64,000 nt of DNA. Source: DATJQF01 sp035505995. GTDB taxonomy: Bacteria > Bacteroidota > Bacteroidia > Bacteroidales > FEN-979. Position numbers and translations under genes: made by a program. Each line of letters opens with the position of its first letter. The first letter of the stretch is position 1. The notes under the pieces were generated by a model. That model made no database searches. It saw only the letters and a program-made list of their open reading frames with translations, and was not told the origin of the DNA. The stretch is from positions 1 to 64,000 of the forward strand of contig DATJQF010000230.1 in assembly GCA_035505995.1 (NCBI GenBank). The letters run 5' to 3'. Shown here one piece after another: positions 35,891 through 44,546 of this stretch.

Positions 35891-36781
35891 TTAAAATGAA
35901 ATATAATCCTTGGGATTCACCGGGTTGCCATCACTCCAGATCTCCAGGTGCAGGTGCGGGCCGGTTGCCAGCTCGCCGCTCTCGCCGATAATGGCAATGG
36001 GATCCCCGGCCCTGACTATATCGCCGGCATGCTTCAGCAGGGCGGAATTATGCTTATAGATCGAGATGATGTTTCCCGGGTGCTGGATCGCGATAACATA
36101 TCCGGTTTGGAGCGTCCACTCACTGAACAGGACGGTTCCGTCGAGGACCGACTTGATCGCTTCATTCTGTTTCGCCACGATATCAACCCCGAAATGTCGT
36201 TCCGACGGATTAAATTCGGAGGTGATGACCCCCTTCAGCGGGGTGAAAAAAAGGACGCCTCCGAGGGAGAGCTTCTGCGGAAAAGAAGTTTCGCGGTCTT
36301 CCTGCCGGAAAAGGTTATACTTTCCCTGGGTTTCCACCTCCAACCGGAGGAGCGAATCATCCTCGGATTTCTTCAGGCGGATGTTCCCGTACTTTTTCGT
36401 GGTATCCGGCAGGACCGGGCGGTCCTCCTGGAGGTCTTTTCCGTTTATGACATCCTGCAGGTTCTTCAGGAACAGATCTTTCTTCACGAGGGCTTTCTGA
36501 ACCGAATCGGTTTTGATCTGGAGCTCGTAGAGCTGCTTCTGCAGGCCCACGTTGGTATACCCCGGGATATATTCCTTGAGCGGCGTGAAGGCAATAAGGA
36601 TCGTGGTCAGGAAGATCAGGATGATCGTCAGCGTACCCAGCGCGATAAAGACATTCAGACGGGACAGCCTGAAAGTCAGCCTTTCTTCCAGGGTACTGTC
36701 GTTCATCAGCACCAGCCGGTATTTATTGCGCAGCTTTTTATACCAGCGGGTCTTTTTTCTTTCCCCGGTTGCGGATGCCAT
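35891..36781 (-). CDS. M23 family peptidoglycan endopeptidase
   Basis: This 296-residue LytM-type protein has a cytoplasmic basic N-terminus, one membrane helix at ~44-66, a coiled-coil segment (~80-110) and a periplasmic M23 domain. Zinc ligands are visible as HFGVD (196-200) and HLHLE (276-280). The enzyme should cut peptide cross-links in the cell wall, or act as a degenerate regulator if inactive, but the ligands look intact. It heads the M23-dxr-rseP operon and is divergent from the PorW-like gene. Confidence 0.9.
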   Translation of the reverse strand: MASATGERKKTRWYKKLRNKYRLVLMNDSTLEERLTFRLSRLNVFIALGTLTIILIFLTTILIAFTPLKEYIPGYTNVGLQKQLYELQIKTDSVQKALVKKDLFLKNLQDVINGKDLQEDRPVLPDTTKKYGNIRLKKSEDDSLLRLEVETQGKYNLFRQEDRETSFPQKLSLGGVLFFTPLKGVITSEFNPSERHFGVDIVAKQNEAIKSVLDGTVLFSEWTLQTGYVIAIQHPGNIISIYKHNSALLKHAGDIVRAGDPIAIIGESGELATGPHLHLEIWSDGNPVNPKDYISF

Positions 36782-36897
36782 TCGTTCCTTTCTTTAGCGG
36801 GTGCAAATTTCGCAAAAAATACGGAACCGGCGTAATGAAAGGTGAACAAGGGCGGAGTTGCCGTAAATAATTGTCCCGCTGAATCAAAAATTTAAAA

Positions 36898-36905
36898 TAT
36901 TTTTG
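36898..36905 (+). promoter_or_regulatory. Likely -7 promoter element for the PorW/SprE-like gene
   Basis: TATTTTTG matches TAnnTTTG and lies 39 nt before the TTG start. A TTG trinucleotide at 36871-36873 is 24 nt upstream and may stand in for the -33 element. Confidence 0.4.
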
Positions 36906-36944
36906 CAGAAATTCTGTTACTTAATATATTAATCCTGTTCCGAT

Positions 36945-39626
36945 TTGATCCGTACGAGAACATACCCAGTTTTAACGGGCATCACGTTTCTCCTGGTTTT
37001 CCTTTTCCTGGCCTCCTGCTCTACCAAAAAGAATACGTTCACCCGGCGGGTGTACCATAATCTTACCGCGCATTATAATGTTTACTGGAACGGGATGGAC
37101 AATTTCCGGACCGCGGTCAAGGATTATACGCTCAATGCCAAGGATAATTATGCGATGGTGCTCCCGGTCTTTAATTTCGCTGATAAATCGGCAGCCACCA
37201 AGATGGGTCAGTACGCGGATATCACCATCAAGAAATCCTCCAAGACGATCCAGAAGCATTCGATGATGTTCAGCGGGAAGGAATATGTCCGTTGGATCGA
37301 CGACGCCTATATGCTGATCGGCAAATCCTATTTCTATAAGATGGATTACCCGATGGCGCGGAGGACCTTCGAATTCATCATCAAAACTTACAATAAGAAC
37401 GATATCAAGTACGAAGCGATGGTCTGGCAGGCTCTTTCCAATATCCAGCTGGGAGATTTCAACCGGGCGGAGCCGATGCTGGACATGGTGATGAGCAAGA
37501 TCAAGAAAGGGGAAGCCCCCGACAAATACGAGATCCTGACCAACCTTGCCTACGCCCAGTTCTTCATCGCCCAGAAACAATACCCGGCATCGGTGGAATT
37601 CATCAACCGGGCCCTGGAACTCAACCCGAAGCGGGACATCAAGACCCGCTGCTATTTCATCCTGGCCCAGATCCACCAGATGAACGGGGAATCCGCGCAG
37701 GCAGCCACCCTGTACAAGCTGGTCATCAAGCGGACTCCTTCCTTCGATATGGAGTTCAATGCCAAGATCAACCTTGCCGAATGTTATGATTCCTCGGCAG
37801 GCGACCGGGAATATATCGTCAAGAAGCTTCAGAAAATGCTGAAGGATGATAAGAACAAGGATCACCTGGATCAGGTCTATTACGCCCTTGCACAGATCTA
37901 TATCAAGGACCGCGATACGGTCACTACCTCAGGCTACCTGCAGAAATCCGTCGCCACGAGCAAAGTGAACAAATACCAGAAAGCGATCTCCTCGCTGCAG
38001 CTGGCCGATATCTTTTTCGCCCAGAAGAACTACAAGCTTGCCCAGGCCTATTACGACAGCACCATGCAGTTCCTGCCGCCGGACTATCCCGATTTCCAGC
38101 AGCTCAAGAAAAAGACGCAGACCCTGACCGACCTGGTGACCAACCTGCAGGTGATCGAGCGCGAGGACAGCCTGCAGCACCTGGCCTCCTTACCGGAGAA
38201 TATGCGGAACCAGGTGGTCGATAAGATCATCGCCGATCTGCTCGCCCAGGATATGAAGAAGCAGCAGGAAGAGCAGCAGTTGCAGGACAATCGAAATTTC
38301 TTCGGACCGGGGAGCCAGAATAATACGAATCTCACTCCTTCCGGCGGACCCGGGGTGGGGTCCTGGTATTTCTATAATCCTGCCGCCCTGTCGAACGGGT
38401 TCAGTAATTTCGTCCGCCAGTGGGGCCGGAGGAAAAACGAGGACCTCTGGTTCCTTTCCGACAAGAATGTGGTCACCTTCGCGAACGAAACTCCGCCGGA
38501 GGACACGACAACCGTTTCCACCGATACCACGCACGGCAAAAAGGTCATTTCGAGAAGCACCAACCCGAAGGACCGGAAATATTACCTGCAGGATATTCCC
38601 TCCACACCGGAAATGATCACGGCGTCCAATAACAAGATGATTCAGGCCTATTATAACCTGGGATTTATTTATGTGGAAGGCCTGGGCGACTATCAGCGCT
38701 CGATTGAATCCTTTGAAAAGCTGCTGGAACGGTTCCCCGACAACAAATACCGCATCGCCTGCTGCTACAAGCTGCATGATCTTTACCATACCCTCGGCAA
38801 TGACGAGAAGAGCGACTATTACAAGAATCTTCTGCTGTCGAAATATCCGGAATCCGATTTTGCCAGGCTGCTGGTGAACCCCGATTACTATAAGGATATC
38901 CAGGCCCGTCAGAAGGAGGCCGGCTCGCTGTATACCGATACCTATACCGCCTTCCTGAACCAGCAGTATTATATGGTGATCAACAACTGCGAGCTTGCCG
39001 TGAAAAAATACCGTTCGGATTCGGTGCTGATGCCGAAATTCGAGTACCTGAAGGCCCTGTCGACCGGTAAAATTGATGTGGAGGATTCCATGGTAGCCTC
39101 CCTGAAAAGGATCATTTCGAAGTACCCGAAAAGTGACGTCGTGCCGCTGGCCCAGAATATCCTGGATTATGTGAAGCGTCAGAAATCCGGAGCCGGCACC
39201 GGCGGGGGTGTCGCCGATACCACCGGGGGGATCGAGGAACCGGTGAACCTTCCCTACACCTATAACCCGAACTCGGTTCATTTCTATGTCCTGATCGTGA
39301 ATAACAGCAGCACCGACGTCAATGCACAGAAGGTCAAGATCGCCGATTTCGACGACCGGTTTTACGACCTCGAAAACCTGGAGGTGAGCAGCATTTTGCT
39401 GGAAGGGAACCAGGAAATGATCACCGTCAACAGCTTCCCGAACGGCGAGAAAGCCATGTCGTATTTCGAGAATATCAGGGAGAATAAATATGTATTCACG
39501 AAGCTGGAGGGCATCGGCGGCTATTCCGATTTCGTGATCTCCGCCGAGAACTATCCCATTTTCTACCGGAGCAAGGATATAGGCCAATACCAGCGGTTCT
39601 TCAAAAAGAATTACCAGCATCAATAA
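36945..39626 (+). CDS. porW: PorW/SprE-like T9SS periplasmic TPR lipoprotein
   Basis: This 893-residue TPR lipoprotein belongs to the PorW/SprE family, which couples the GldKN ring to the translocon and is required for T9SS secretion. The signal peptide (~1-24) ends in the lipobox LASC. The mature start FTRRVYHNLTAHYNVYWNGM is a family hallmark. TPR arrays run ~110-390 and ~575-700, separated by a glutamine-rich linker. The C-terminal ~150 residues contain the SprE block FYVLIVNNSSTDVNAQKVKI. The start codon is TTG at 36945. No ATG precedes the lipobox, so the TTG is well supported. It is divergent from the M23 gene. Confidence 0.88.
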   Translation: MIRTRTYPVLTGITFLLVFLFLASCSTKKNTFTRRVYHNLTAHYNVYWNGMDNFRTAVKDYTLNAKDNYAMVLPVFNFADKSAATKMGQYADITIKKSSKTIQKHSMMFSGKEYVRWIDDAYMLIGKSYFYKMDYPMARRTFEFIIKTYNKNDIKYEAMVWQALSNIQLGDFNRAEPMLDMVMSKIKKGEAPDKYEILTNLAYAQFFIAQKQYPASVEFINRALELNPKRDIKTRCYFILAQIHQMNGESAQAATLYKLVIKRTPSFDMEFNAKINLAECYDSSAGDREYIVKKLQKMLKDDKNKDHLDQVYYALAQIYIKDRDTVTTSGYLQKSVATSKVNKYQKAISSLQLADIFFAQKNYKLAQAYYDSTMQFLPPDYPDFQQLKKKTQTLTDLVTNLQVIEREDSLQHLASLPENMRNQVVDKIIADLLAQDMKKQQEEQQLQDNRNFFGPGSQNNTNLTPSGGPGVGSWYFYNPAALSNGFSNFVRQWGRRKNEDLWFLSDKNVVTFANETPPEDTTTVSTDTTHGKKVISRSTNPKDRKYYLQDIPSTPEMITASNNKMIQAYYNLGFIYVEGLGDYQRSIESFEKLLERFPDNKYRIACCYKLHDLYHTLGNDEKSDYYKNLLLSKYPESDFARLLVNPDYYKDIQARQKEAGSLYTDTYTAFLNQQYYMVINNCELAVKKYRSDSVLMPKFEYLKALSTGKIDVEDSMVASLKRIISKYPKSDVVPLAQNILDYVKRQKSGAGTGGGVADTTGGIEEPVNLPYTYNPNSVHFYVLIVNNSSTDVNAQKVKIADFDDRFYDLENLEVSSILLEGNQEMITVNSFPNGEKAMSYFENIRENKYVFTKLEGIGGYSDFVISAENYPIFYRSKDIGQYQRFFKKNYQHQ

Positions 39627-39670
39627 TCCGGGTTTTTATCTTACATTTGATACCCTTATAGTTACATCCC

Positions 39671-40078
39671 ATGATCAAAGGAAAAGAAAACGAAGTTCCC
39701 TCCATCAACCTGCTGGGCGCAGGCACCGTCGTTAAAGGCGAGATCAAGCTGAACGGCGATTTCCGGATCGACGGAACATTCATCGGAACCATCCACTGCA
39801 AAGGAAAGGTCGTTGTCGGAACGACGGGGGTCATCGAGGGGGAGATCAACTGCCAGAACGCGGATTTCTCCGGGGAAGTAAAAGCCACCGTGAAAGTCAG
39901 CGAACTGTTAACCCTCAAGGAAACAGCTAAATTCACAGGGGATATCACCACGAACAAGCTGTCGATCGAGCCCGGGGCAAAGTTCTCCGGAAACTGCATT
40001 ATGGAGGGCTCCCTGACAAAACCTGCAATGCCGCCTCTCCGACCCGATGAACCCCGATCCAAAGAAACGGTGGCCTGA
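39671..40078 (+). CDS. Bactofilin family polymer-forming protein
   Basis: This 135-residue protein has the bactofilin beta-helix core (~15-110): GAGTVVKGEIKLNGDFRIDG, GKVVVGTTGVIEGEINCQNA and KFTGDITTNKLSIEPGAKF. Bactofilins self-assemble into cytoskeletal filaments involved in shape and localisation. Family length fits. It overlaps the atpZ gene by 32 bases and follows the PorW-like gene. Confidence 0.9.
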   Translation: MIKGKENEVPSINLLGAGTVVKGEIKLNGDFRIDGTFIGTIHCKGKVVVGTTGVIEGEINCQNADFSGEVKATVKVSELLTLKETAKFTGDITTNKLSIEPGAKFSGNCIMEGSLTKPAMPPLRPDEPRSKETVA

Positions 40079-40262
40079 GGAATATGCCCGGTATTCCAGC
40101 ATTGCCTTTCAGATGCTGGCCATTATCCTGCTCGGCGTCTTTGCAGGATATAAGTTGGATCATTGGCTGCATACCCGGCCCCTGCTGATCATTATCTTTT
40201 CTTTCGGCTCCGTGATCCTGGCGATCTATTTCGTCACCCGGGATCTGCTGAGGAAAAAGTGA
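40047..40262 (+). CDS. atpZ: AtpZ/AtpI-like ATP synthase accessory protein
   Basis: This 71-residue protein has two membrane helices (~17-35 and ~42-62) and the motif YSSIAFQMLAIILLGVFAGY, typical of AtpZ. AtpZ/AtpI proteins help insert or supply Mg/Ca for the F-type ATP synthase. The usual downstream atpB is not found; the next genes are a 4-TM protein and a DUF4421 gene. The ATG at 40047 overlaps the end of the bactofilin gene. Confidence 0.78.
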   Translation: MNPDPKKRWPEEYARYSSIAFQMLAIILLGVFAGYKLDHWLHTRPLLIIIFSFGSVILAIYFVTRDLLRKK

Positions 40263-40296
40263 ATCCCGCCGTGCAATTTTCCTTTACTTTTGCGAC

Positions 40297-40686
40297 ATGA
40301 AACCCATCCTGCTTTCTTTCACGCGGAACCTGGCCATTCTCGCCCTGGTCCTGGGAGTTGTCATTACGGTCCTGTACTTCCTCTTGCCCCATTCTTATTT
40401 CACCCCGGCACTGCCCTGGCTTTTTATCTTTTTCCTTACCGTCACGTTCGCCGGATTCTGGGTGCTGATCTATGCCACACGGGGGAAATTCATCCGGTTC
40501 CTGAACCTTTACCTGCTCACTACGATCGTAAAGCTGGTCTTCTTTATCGGCATCCTGGTGGCTTACCTGTTCGTTTACCGGAAAGATGCCGTACCGTTCG
40601 GGCTCTGGTTTTTCATCCTGTACCTGGTATTTACCTTCTTCGAGGCGGTCGCCCTGATCTCCTATTCGAAAAAACTGCAGACCTGA
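40297..40686 (+). CDS. Small four-helix membrane protein near atpZ
   Basis: This 129-residue integral membrane protein has four predicted helices (~12-28, ~40-58, ~70-92, ~100-123) and few charged residues. In many Bacteroidota a similar protein lies between atpZ and atpB and is thought to be an accessory of ATP synthase assembly. I could not assign it to a named family with confidence. It lies 34 bases after atpZ and 3 bases before the DUF4421 gene. Confidence 0.6.
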   Translation: MKPILLSFTRNLAILALVLGVVITVLYFLLPHSYFTPALPWLFIFFLTVTFAGFWVLIYATRGKFIRFLNLYLLTTIVKLVFFIGILVAYLFVYRKDAVPFGLWFFILYLVFTFFEAVALISYSKKLQT

Positions 40687-40689
40687 ACC

Positions 40690-41730
40690 GTGAGAACCTC
40701 TGGCAAAAAATATCTCAGGATCCCGGGGATTCTGCTCCTGCTTTTTGCTTTTTTGCCGGCTCGTCCACAGCCTTCCGTTGCCACCGATAGCGTGGTCCCC
40801 CGCATCGACAGCAATTATATTGCCGACTACACGAATCTTCTTACGGCAAGGTTATACCTGCTGGACGAGAATTCCTCCTTCGTTTTCATAAAAGAGGCCA
40901 ATCACCAGATCGTCTATAAGCCCAATGTCAATTTCAGGATTGGGATTGCAGGATTCTACAAATGGTTCGGATTGGGGGTCTCCGTCAAGAGTCCTTTGCT
41001 GGAAAGGAACACCTCGAAGTACGGCACTACCAGCTCCCTCGACCTCAGGATCAACGCGTATGGCAACCAGTTCGCCGGGGAGCTGTTCTTTCAGAGCTAT
41101 AAGGGATTTTATATCAGTACCCCGGTGGCGGAAGACGGCTCCTTCTATAAAGTTCCTTCCATGATGCTTTGGTCGGCCGGGGCGACCGGGTACTGGATCC
41201 TGAATTACCACCGGTTCTCGATCCGCGCCGCCTTCATTCAGAACGAAAGGCAGAAGAAAAGCGCCGGCAGCCTGATCATCAGTCCTTTCTTCTATTACTA
41301 CAGCATTCAATCCCCGGGCGGCATCCTCCCCCAGGAGCTGATCAATGATTACCAGATCCGCAATTATGAGATCCTCACCAGCGGGGATTTTTATGCGTTC
41401 GGACTGGCACCGGGGTACACGTATTCCTTCATCTTCCTGAAGTATTTCTATATCAATGCGGCGCTTTCCCCCGGGGTTTACTGGCAGCACGCTTCCTATA
41501 ACACCCTGGCGGCGCCGAATACCACCCTGGACATCTCCTTCTTCCTGAACGGAAGGCTGGCTGCGGGCTACAATAACGGGAAATGGTTCATCGGCCTTTC
41601 CGTGATCACGGGTTTCAGCGATATTCCCTCTTTGTACGCCGGCTCCAAATTTTATTATAATGTCACGCAGATGCGGCTGTGGGGGGGCACGCGCTTCGAC
41701 TGGTTCCGGAAAAAATCAAAAAAATTATAG
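40690..41730 (+). CDS. DUF4421 family outer-membrane-like protein
   Basis: This 346-residue protein has a GTG start (40690) and a signal peptide (~1-28, ending PARPQP). The body is an aromatic-rich beta pattern with YIADYTNLLTARLYLLDENS and YKPNVNFRIGIAGFYKWFG, which resemble DUF4421. It is probably an outer-membrane barrel of unknown role. It occupies the position where atpB is expected after the atpZ pair. Confidence 0.6.
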   Translation: MRTSGKKYLRIPGILLLLFAFLPARPQPSVATDSVVPRIDSNYIADYTNLLTARLYLLDENSSFVFIKEANHQIVYKPNVNFRIGIAGFYKWFGLGVSVKSPLLERNTSKYGTTSSLDLRINAYGNQFAGELFFQSYKGFYISTPVAEDGSFYKVPSMMLWSAGATGYWILNYHRFSIRAAFIQNERQKKSAGSLIISPFFYYYSIQSPGGILPQELINDYQIRNYEILTSGDFYAFGLAPGYTYSFIFLKYFYINAALSPGVYWQHASYNTLAAPNTTLDISFFLNGRLAAGYNNGKWFIGLSVITGFSDIPSLYAGSKFYYNVTQMRLWGGTRFDWFRKKSKKL

Positions 41731-41754
41731 TACCTTTGCAGGCTTTTTAAACGG

Positions 41755-42168
41755 ATGGTTTACCTGACCCGCAAAGAACGGTTCAATGCAGCGCACCGGC
41801 TGTTCCGGGAGGAATATTCCGACGAGGAAAATTTCCGCATTTTCGGAAAATGCTCCAACCCGCTCTGGCATGGTCATAATTATACGCTGTACATCACCGT
41901 GAAAGGCCCGGTGAACCCCCGTACGGGTTTTGTGATGGACCTGCGGATCCTGAGCCGGCTGATCCAGGAACGGGTGATCGAAAAAGTAGATCACCGGAAC
42001 CTGAACCTGGAAGTGGATTTCATGAAAGGCAGGCTGGCCTCCACCGAGAACCTGGCCATGGCGATCTGGCAGGAGCTGGACGGGGAGATCCGAAAGGAAG
42101 GAGCACAGCTGCATTCGGTAAAGATCGAAGAAACGGAGAATAATTCTTTTGAATATTTCGGAGACTGA
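41755..42168 (+). CDS. 6-pyruvoyl/6-carboxy-tetrahydropterin synthase family enzyme (CX5HGH type)
   Basis: This 137-residue enzyme of the PTPS/QueD family converts dihydroneopterin triphosphate. Zinc ligands are H14, H39 and H41 (NAAHRLF and WHGHNY). C33 in [13 protein letters not shown] is spaced five residues from HGH, as in animal PTPS, rather than three as in QueD. This suggests 6-pyruvoyltetrahydropterin formation or a folate-related variant, although the exact product is inference. It is followed by folE, the enzyme that makes its substrate. A QueD-type paralogue lies at 56.4 kb. Confidence 0.82.
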   Translation: MVYLTRKERFNAAHRLFREEYSDEENFRIFGKCSNPLWHGHNYTLYITVKGPVNPRTGFVMDLRILSRLIQERVIEKVDHRNLNLEVDFMKGRLASTENLAMAIWQELDGEIRKEGAQLHSVKIEETENNSFEYFGD

Positions 42169-42190
42169 GAGAAACAGCCTGAAACCAACT

Positions 42191-42802
42191 ATGACAGAAA
42201 AAAAATTAAGCTACGAGAAATCCGAGGAGTTCGATCCCCAGAAGCTGGCCGACTTAAGTATGCATTACCGGGAGATCCTCCGGTTGATCGGCGAGAACCC
42301 CGACCGGGAAGGATTGCTGAAGACCCCGGAGCGGGTGGCCAAGGCCATCCAGTTCCTGACGCAGGGCTATGACCTCGATCCGGTGGATATCCTCTCCTCC
42401 GCCAAGTTCCGGGAAGACTACCGCGAAATGGTGATCGTCAAGGATATCGAGATCTATTCGCTCTGCGAGCATCATATGATCCCGTTCATCGGCAAAGCGC
42501 ATGTGGCGTATATCCCTGACAAGTATATCACCGGGCTGAGCAAGATCGCCCGGGTGGTGGAGATCTATGCCCGGCGGCTCCAGGTGCAGGAGCGCCTCAC
42601 CACGCAGATCAAGTCGGCCATTCATGAAACCCTGAAGCCCCTCGGCGTGGCAGTGGTCATCGAGGCCCAGCATCTGTGCATGTCGATGCGGGGGATCCAG
42701 AAACAGAATTCGGTCACTACCACTTCCGATTTTGTGGGAGCGTTCGAGCGGGAGACCACCCGGAGCGAATTCCTCCGGCTGATCTCAACGAAACTTCACT
42801 GA
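42191..42802 (+). CDS. folE: GTP cyclohydrolase I
   Basis: FolE converts GTP to 7,8-dihydroneopterin triphosphate, the entry step to folate and other pterins. The zinc and active-site blocks are [40 protein letters not shown] and [17 protein letters not shown]. The length of 203 residues is normal. ATG 42191 (MTEKKLS) is chosen; an ATG at 42149 would overlap the PTPS gene by 20 bases and adds an unconserved 14 residues. It shares a likely operon with the PTPS-family gene. Confidence 0.95.
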   Translation: MTEKKLSYEKSEEFDPQKLADLSMHYREILRLIGENPDREGLLKTPERVAKAIQFLTQGYDLDPVDILSSAKFREDYREMVIVKDIEIYSLCEHHMIPFIGKAHVAYIPDKYITGLSKIARVVEIYARRLQVQERLTTQIKSAIHETLKPLGVAVVIEAQHLCMSMRGIQKQNSVTTTSDFVGAFERETTRSEFLRLISTKLH

Positions 42803-42849
42803 CAGTAAATGTTCAACAACAAATCTTAAGGTAAAAAGGAGATATTCGT

Positions 42850-43587
42850 ATGGCAGATATTCAAAATCAGGGCACTTATTACCCCAGATCTTCCGAAGAG
42901 ACCGGGGTGATCGCCAGGTCCTTCATGTCGCAGGTGTTTACCTGGATGACCGTGGCCATGTTGCTGACAGCGGTAACGGCTTACCTGTTCGCCTCCTCCC
43001 CGTCCCTGATCGCAAGCCTGGTCAACTTCCAGACCGGCCGGATGACCGGATTGGGCTGGATCGTTACCCTGGCGCCGATCGGATTTGTCCTGCTGATGTC
43101 ATTCGGTTTCCAGCGCCTCTCGCCTTCCGCGATGGTGCTGCTGTTCCTGGCATTTTCCGTCCTGATGGGGATGAGCCTGAGCTTCATCCTGCTCGTGTAT
43201 ACGGCAGCTTCGGTTTTCAAGACCTTTGCAGTCACGGCAGGGATGTTCGGGGTAATGGCTGTTATAGGATATACCACCAAGACCGACCTGACCCGGTTCG
43301 GCTCGATCATGATCATGGGTCTGTGGGGAATCATCCTGGCCATGATCGTGAATTTCTTCCTGAAGAGCCCCACGCTGGATTATATCGTAAGCATCATCGG
43401 GGTGCTGGTATTCACGGGCCTCACCGCCTACGATGTGCAGAAGCTGAAGAAGATCGGGGCCGGCATCGGGGTCGAAATGCAGGATCCTTCCGTCCGCAAG
43501 CTCAGCATCATGGGAGCGCTCACGCTCTACCTCGATTTCATCAACCTCTTCCTGTTCCTGCTGAGGTTCCTGGGGAATCGCAAGTAA
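42850..43587 (+). CDS. Bax inhibitor-1/YccA family membrane protein
   Basis: This 245-residue protein has seven membrane helices and the BI-1 pattern: QVFTWMTVAMLLTAVTAY at the start, PSAMVLLFLAFSVLMGMSLS in the middle and GALTLYLDFINLFLFLLRFL at the end. Bacterial members are pH-sensitive calcium-leak or stress proteins related to YccA, which modulates FtsH. Function here is inferred from family only. It begins 47 bases after folE and ends next to the heptamer array. Confidence 0.87.
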   Translation: MADIQNQGTYYPRSSEETGVIARSFMSQVFTWMTVAMLLTAVTAYLFASSPSLIASLVNFQTGRMTGLGWIVTLAPIGFVLLMSFGFQRLSPSAMVLLFLAFSVLMGMSLSFILLVYTAASVFKTFAVTAGMFGVMAVIGYTTKTDLTRFGSIMIMGLWGIILAMIVNFFLKSPTLDYIVSIIGVLVFTGLTAYDVQKLKKIGAGIGVEMQDPSVRKLSIMGALTLYLDFINLFLFLLRFLGNRK

Positions 43588-43595
43588 TAGAAAGG

Positions 43596-43637
43596 AACCC
43601 TAAACCCTAAACCCTAAACTCTAAACCCTAAACCCCA
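43596..43637. repeat. Tandem heptamer array, unit AACCCTA (telomere-like, 6 copies)
   Basis: Six 7-bp units of AACCCTA are present, with units 4 (AACTCTA) and 6 (AACCCCA) degenerate and a decaying edge beyond. This unit is the plant telomere repeat (CCCTAAA). It fills most of the 68 bases between the BI-1 gene and fabD, leaving little room for a promoter or ribosome-binding site for fabD. Confidence 0.95.
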
Positions 43638-43655
43638 AACCACCAACCACCTCCC

Positions 43656-44531
43656 ATGAAAGCATACGTCTTCCCCGGGCAGGGCGCCCAGTTTCCCGGT
43701 ATGGGAAAAGACCTTTATGAGAAATTTCCGCAGGCGAAGGATCTTTTTGAGAAAGCCAACGTGATCCTCGGGTTCCGGATCACCGACCTGATGTTCGGCG
43801 GCACTGAGGAAGATCTCCGCCAGACCAAGGTCACCCAGCCCGCCATTTTCCTTCATTCGGTGATCCTGGCTTCCACGCTGGGCGACAGCTTTAAACCCGA
43901 TATGGTGGCCGGTCATTCGCTTGGAGAATTTTCCTCGCTGGTCGCCAACCAGGCGCTTTCATTTGAAGACGGGTTGAAACTGGTCGCCGCACGCGCCCAT
44001 GCCATGCAGAAAGCCTGCGAAGCACAGCCTTCCACGATGGCGGCCATCCTTGGACTGGAGGATGCCAAAGTAGAGGAGATCTGCAAAAGCATTGACGATG
44101 TGGTGGTCCCGGCCAATTATAACAGTCCCGGACAACTGGTGATTTCAGGCTCGGAAAGAGGCATTGCCCTCGCTTGTGAACAATTAAAGGCAGCCGGCGC
44201 CCGCAGAGCCCTACCGCTTAAAGTTGGCGGTGCCTTTCATTCCCCGTTCATGGAGCCCGCAAGGGTGGAGCTTGCAGCCGCCATCGAGGCGACACATTTC
44301 AATCAGCCGGTTTGTCCCGTTTATCAGAATGCGACCGCACAAAGGGTCACCGATCCTGCCGTCATCAGGCAAAACCTGGTTGCTCAACTTACCGCACCGG
44401 TCCTCTGGACACAGATCGTTCAGAACATGATCGCCGACGGGGCAACGGAATTTATCGAAGTCGGACCCGGAAATGTGCTGCAGGGATTGATCTCAAAGAT
44501 CGGGAAAGGGGTTCAGGTCTCCGGGGCCTGA
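43656..44531 (+). CDS. fabD: Malonyl-CoA:ACP transacylase
   Basis: FabD loads malonate onto acyl-carrier protein for fatty-acid synthesis. The N-terminal block FPGQGAQFPGMGKDLYEKF and the catalytic-serine motif VAGHSLGEFSSL are clear. FHSPFMEPA carries the catalytic histidine. The length of 291 residues is normal. The ATG follows a telomere-like heptamer array. It is convergent with rfbB, 15 bases away. Confidence 0.95.
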   Translation: MKAYVFPGQGAQFPGMGKDLYEKFPQAKDLFEKANVILGFRITDLMFGGTEEDLRQTKVTQPAIFLHSVILASTLGDSFKPDMVAGHSLGEFSSLVANQALSFEDGLKLVAARAHAMQKACEAQPSTMAAILGLEDAKVEEICKSIDDVVVPANYNSPGQLVISGSERGIALACEQLKAAGARRALPLKVGGAFHSPFMEPARVELAAAIEATHFNQPVCPVYQNATAQRVTDPAVIRQNLVAQLTAPVLWTQIVQNMIADGATEFIEVGPGNVLQGLISKIGKGVQVSGA

Positions 44532-44546
44532 GATTTCTGCGGAAAA

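Noticed and set aside
38190..39623. 477-codon open frame antisense to the PorW/SprE-like gene
   Set aside because: It is a shadow of the TPR lipoprotein gene and has no signal peptide or motif of its own.
43596..43637. Eukaryotic telomere or contamination
   Set aside because: The array is short, degenerate and embedded between two bacterial genes on the same strand.
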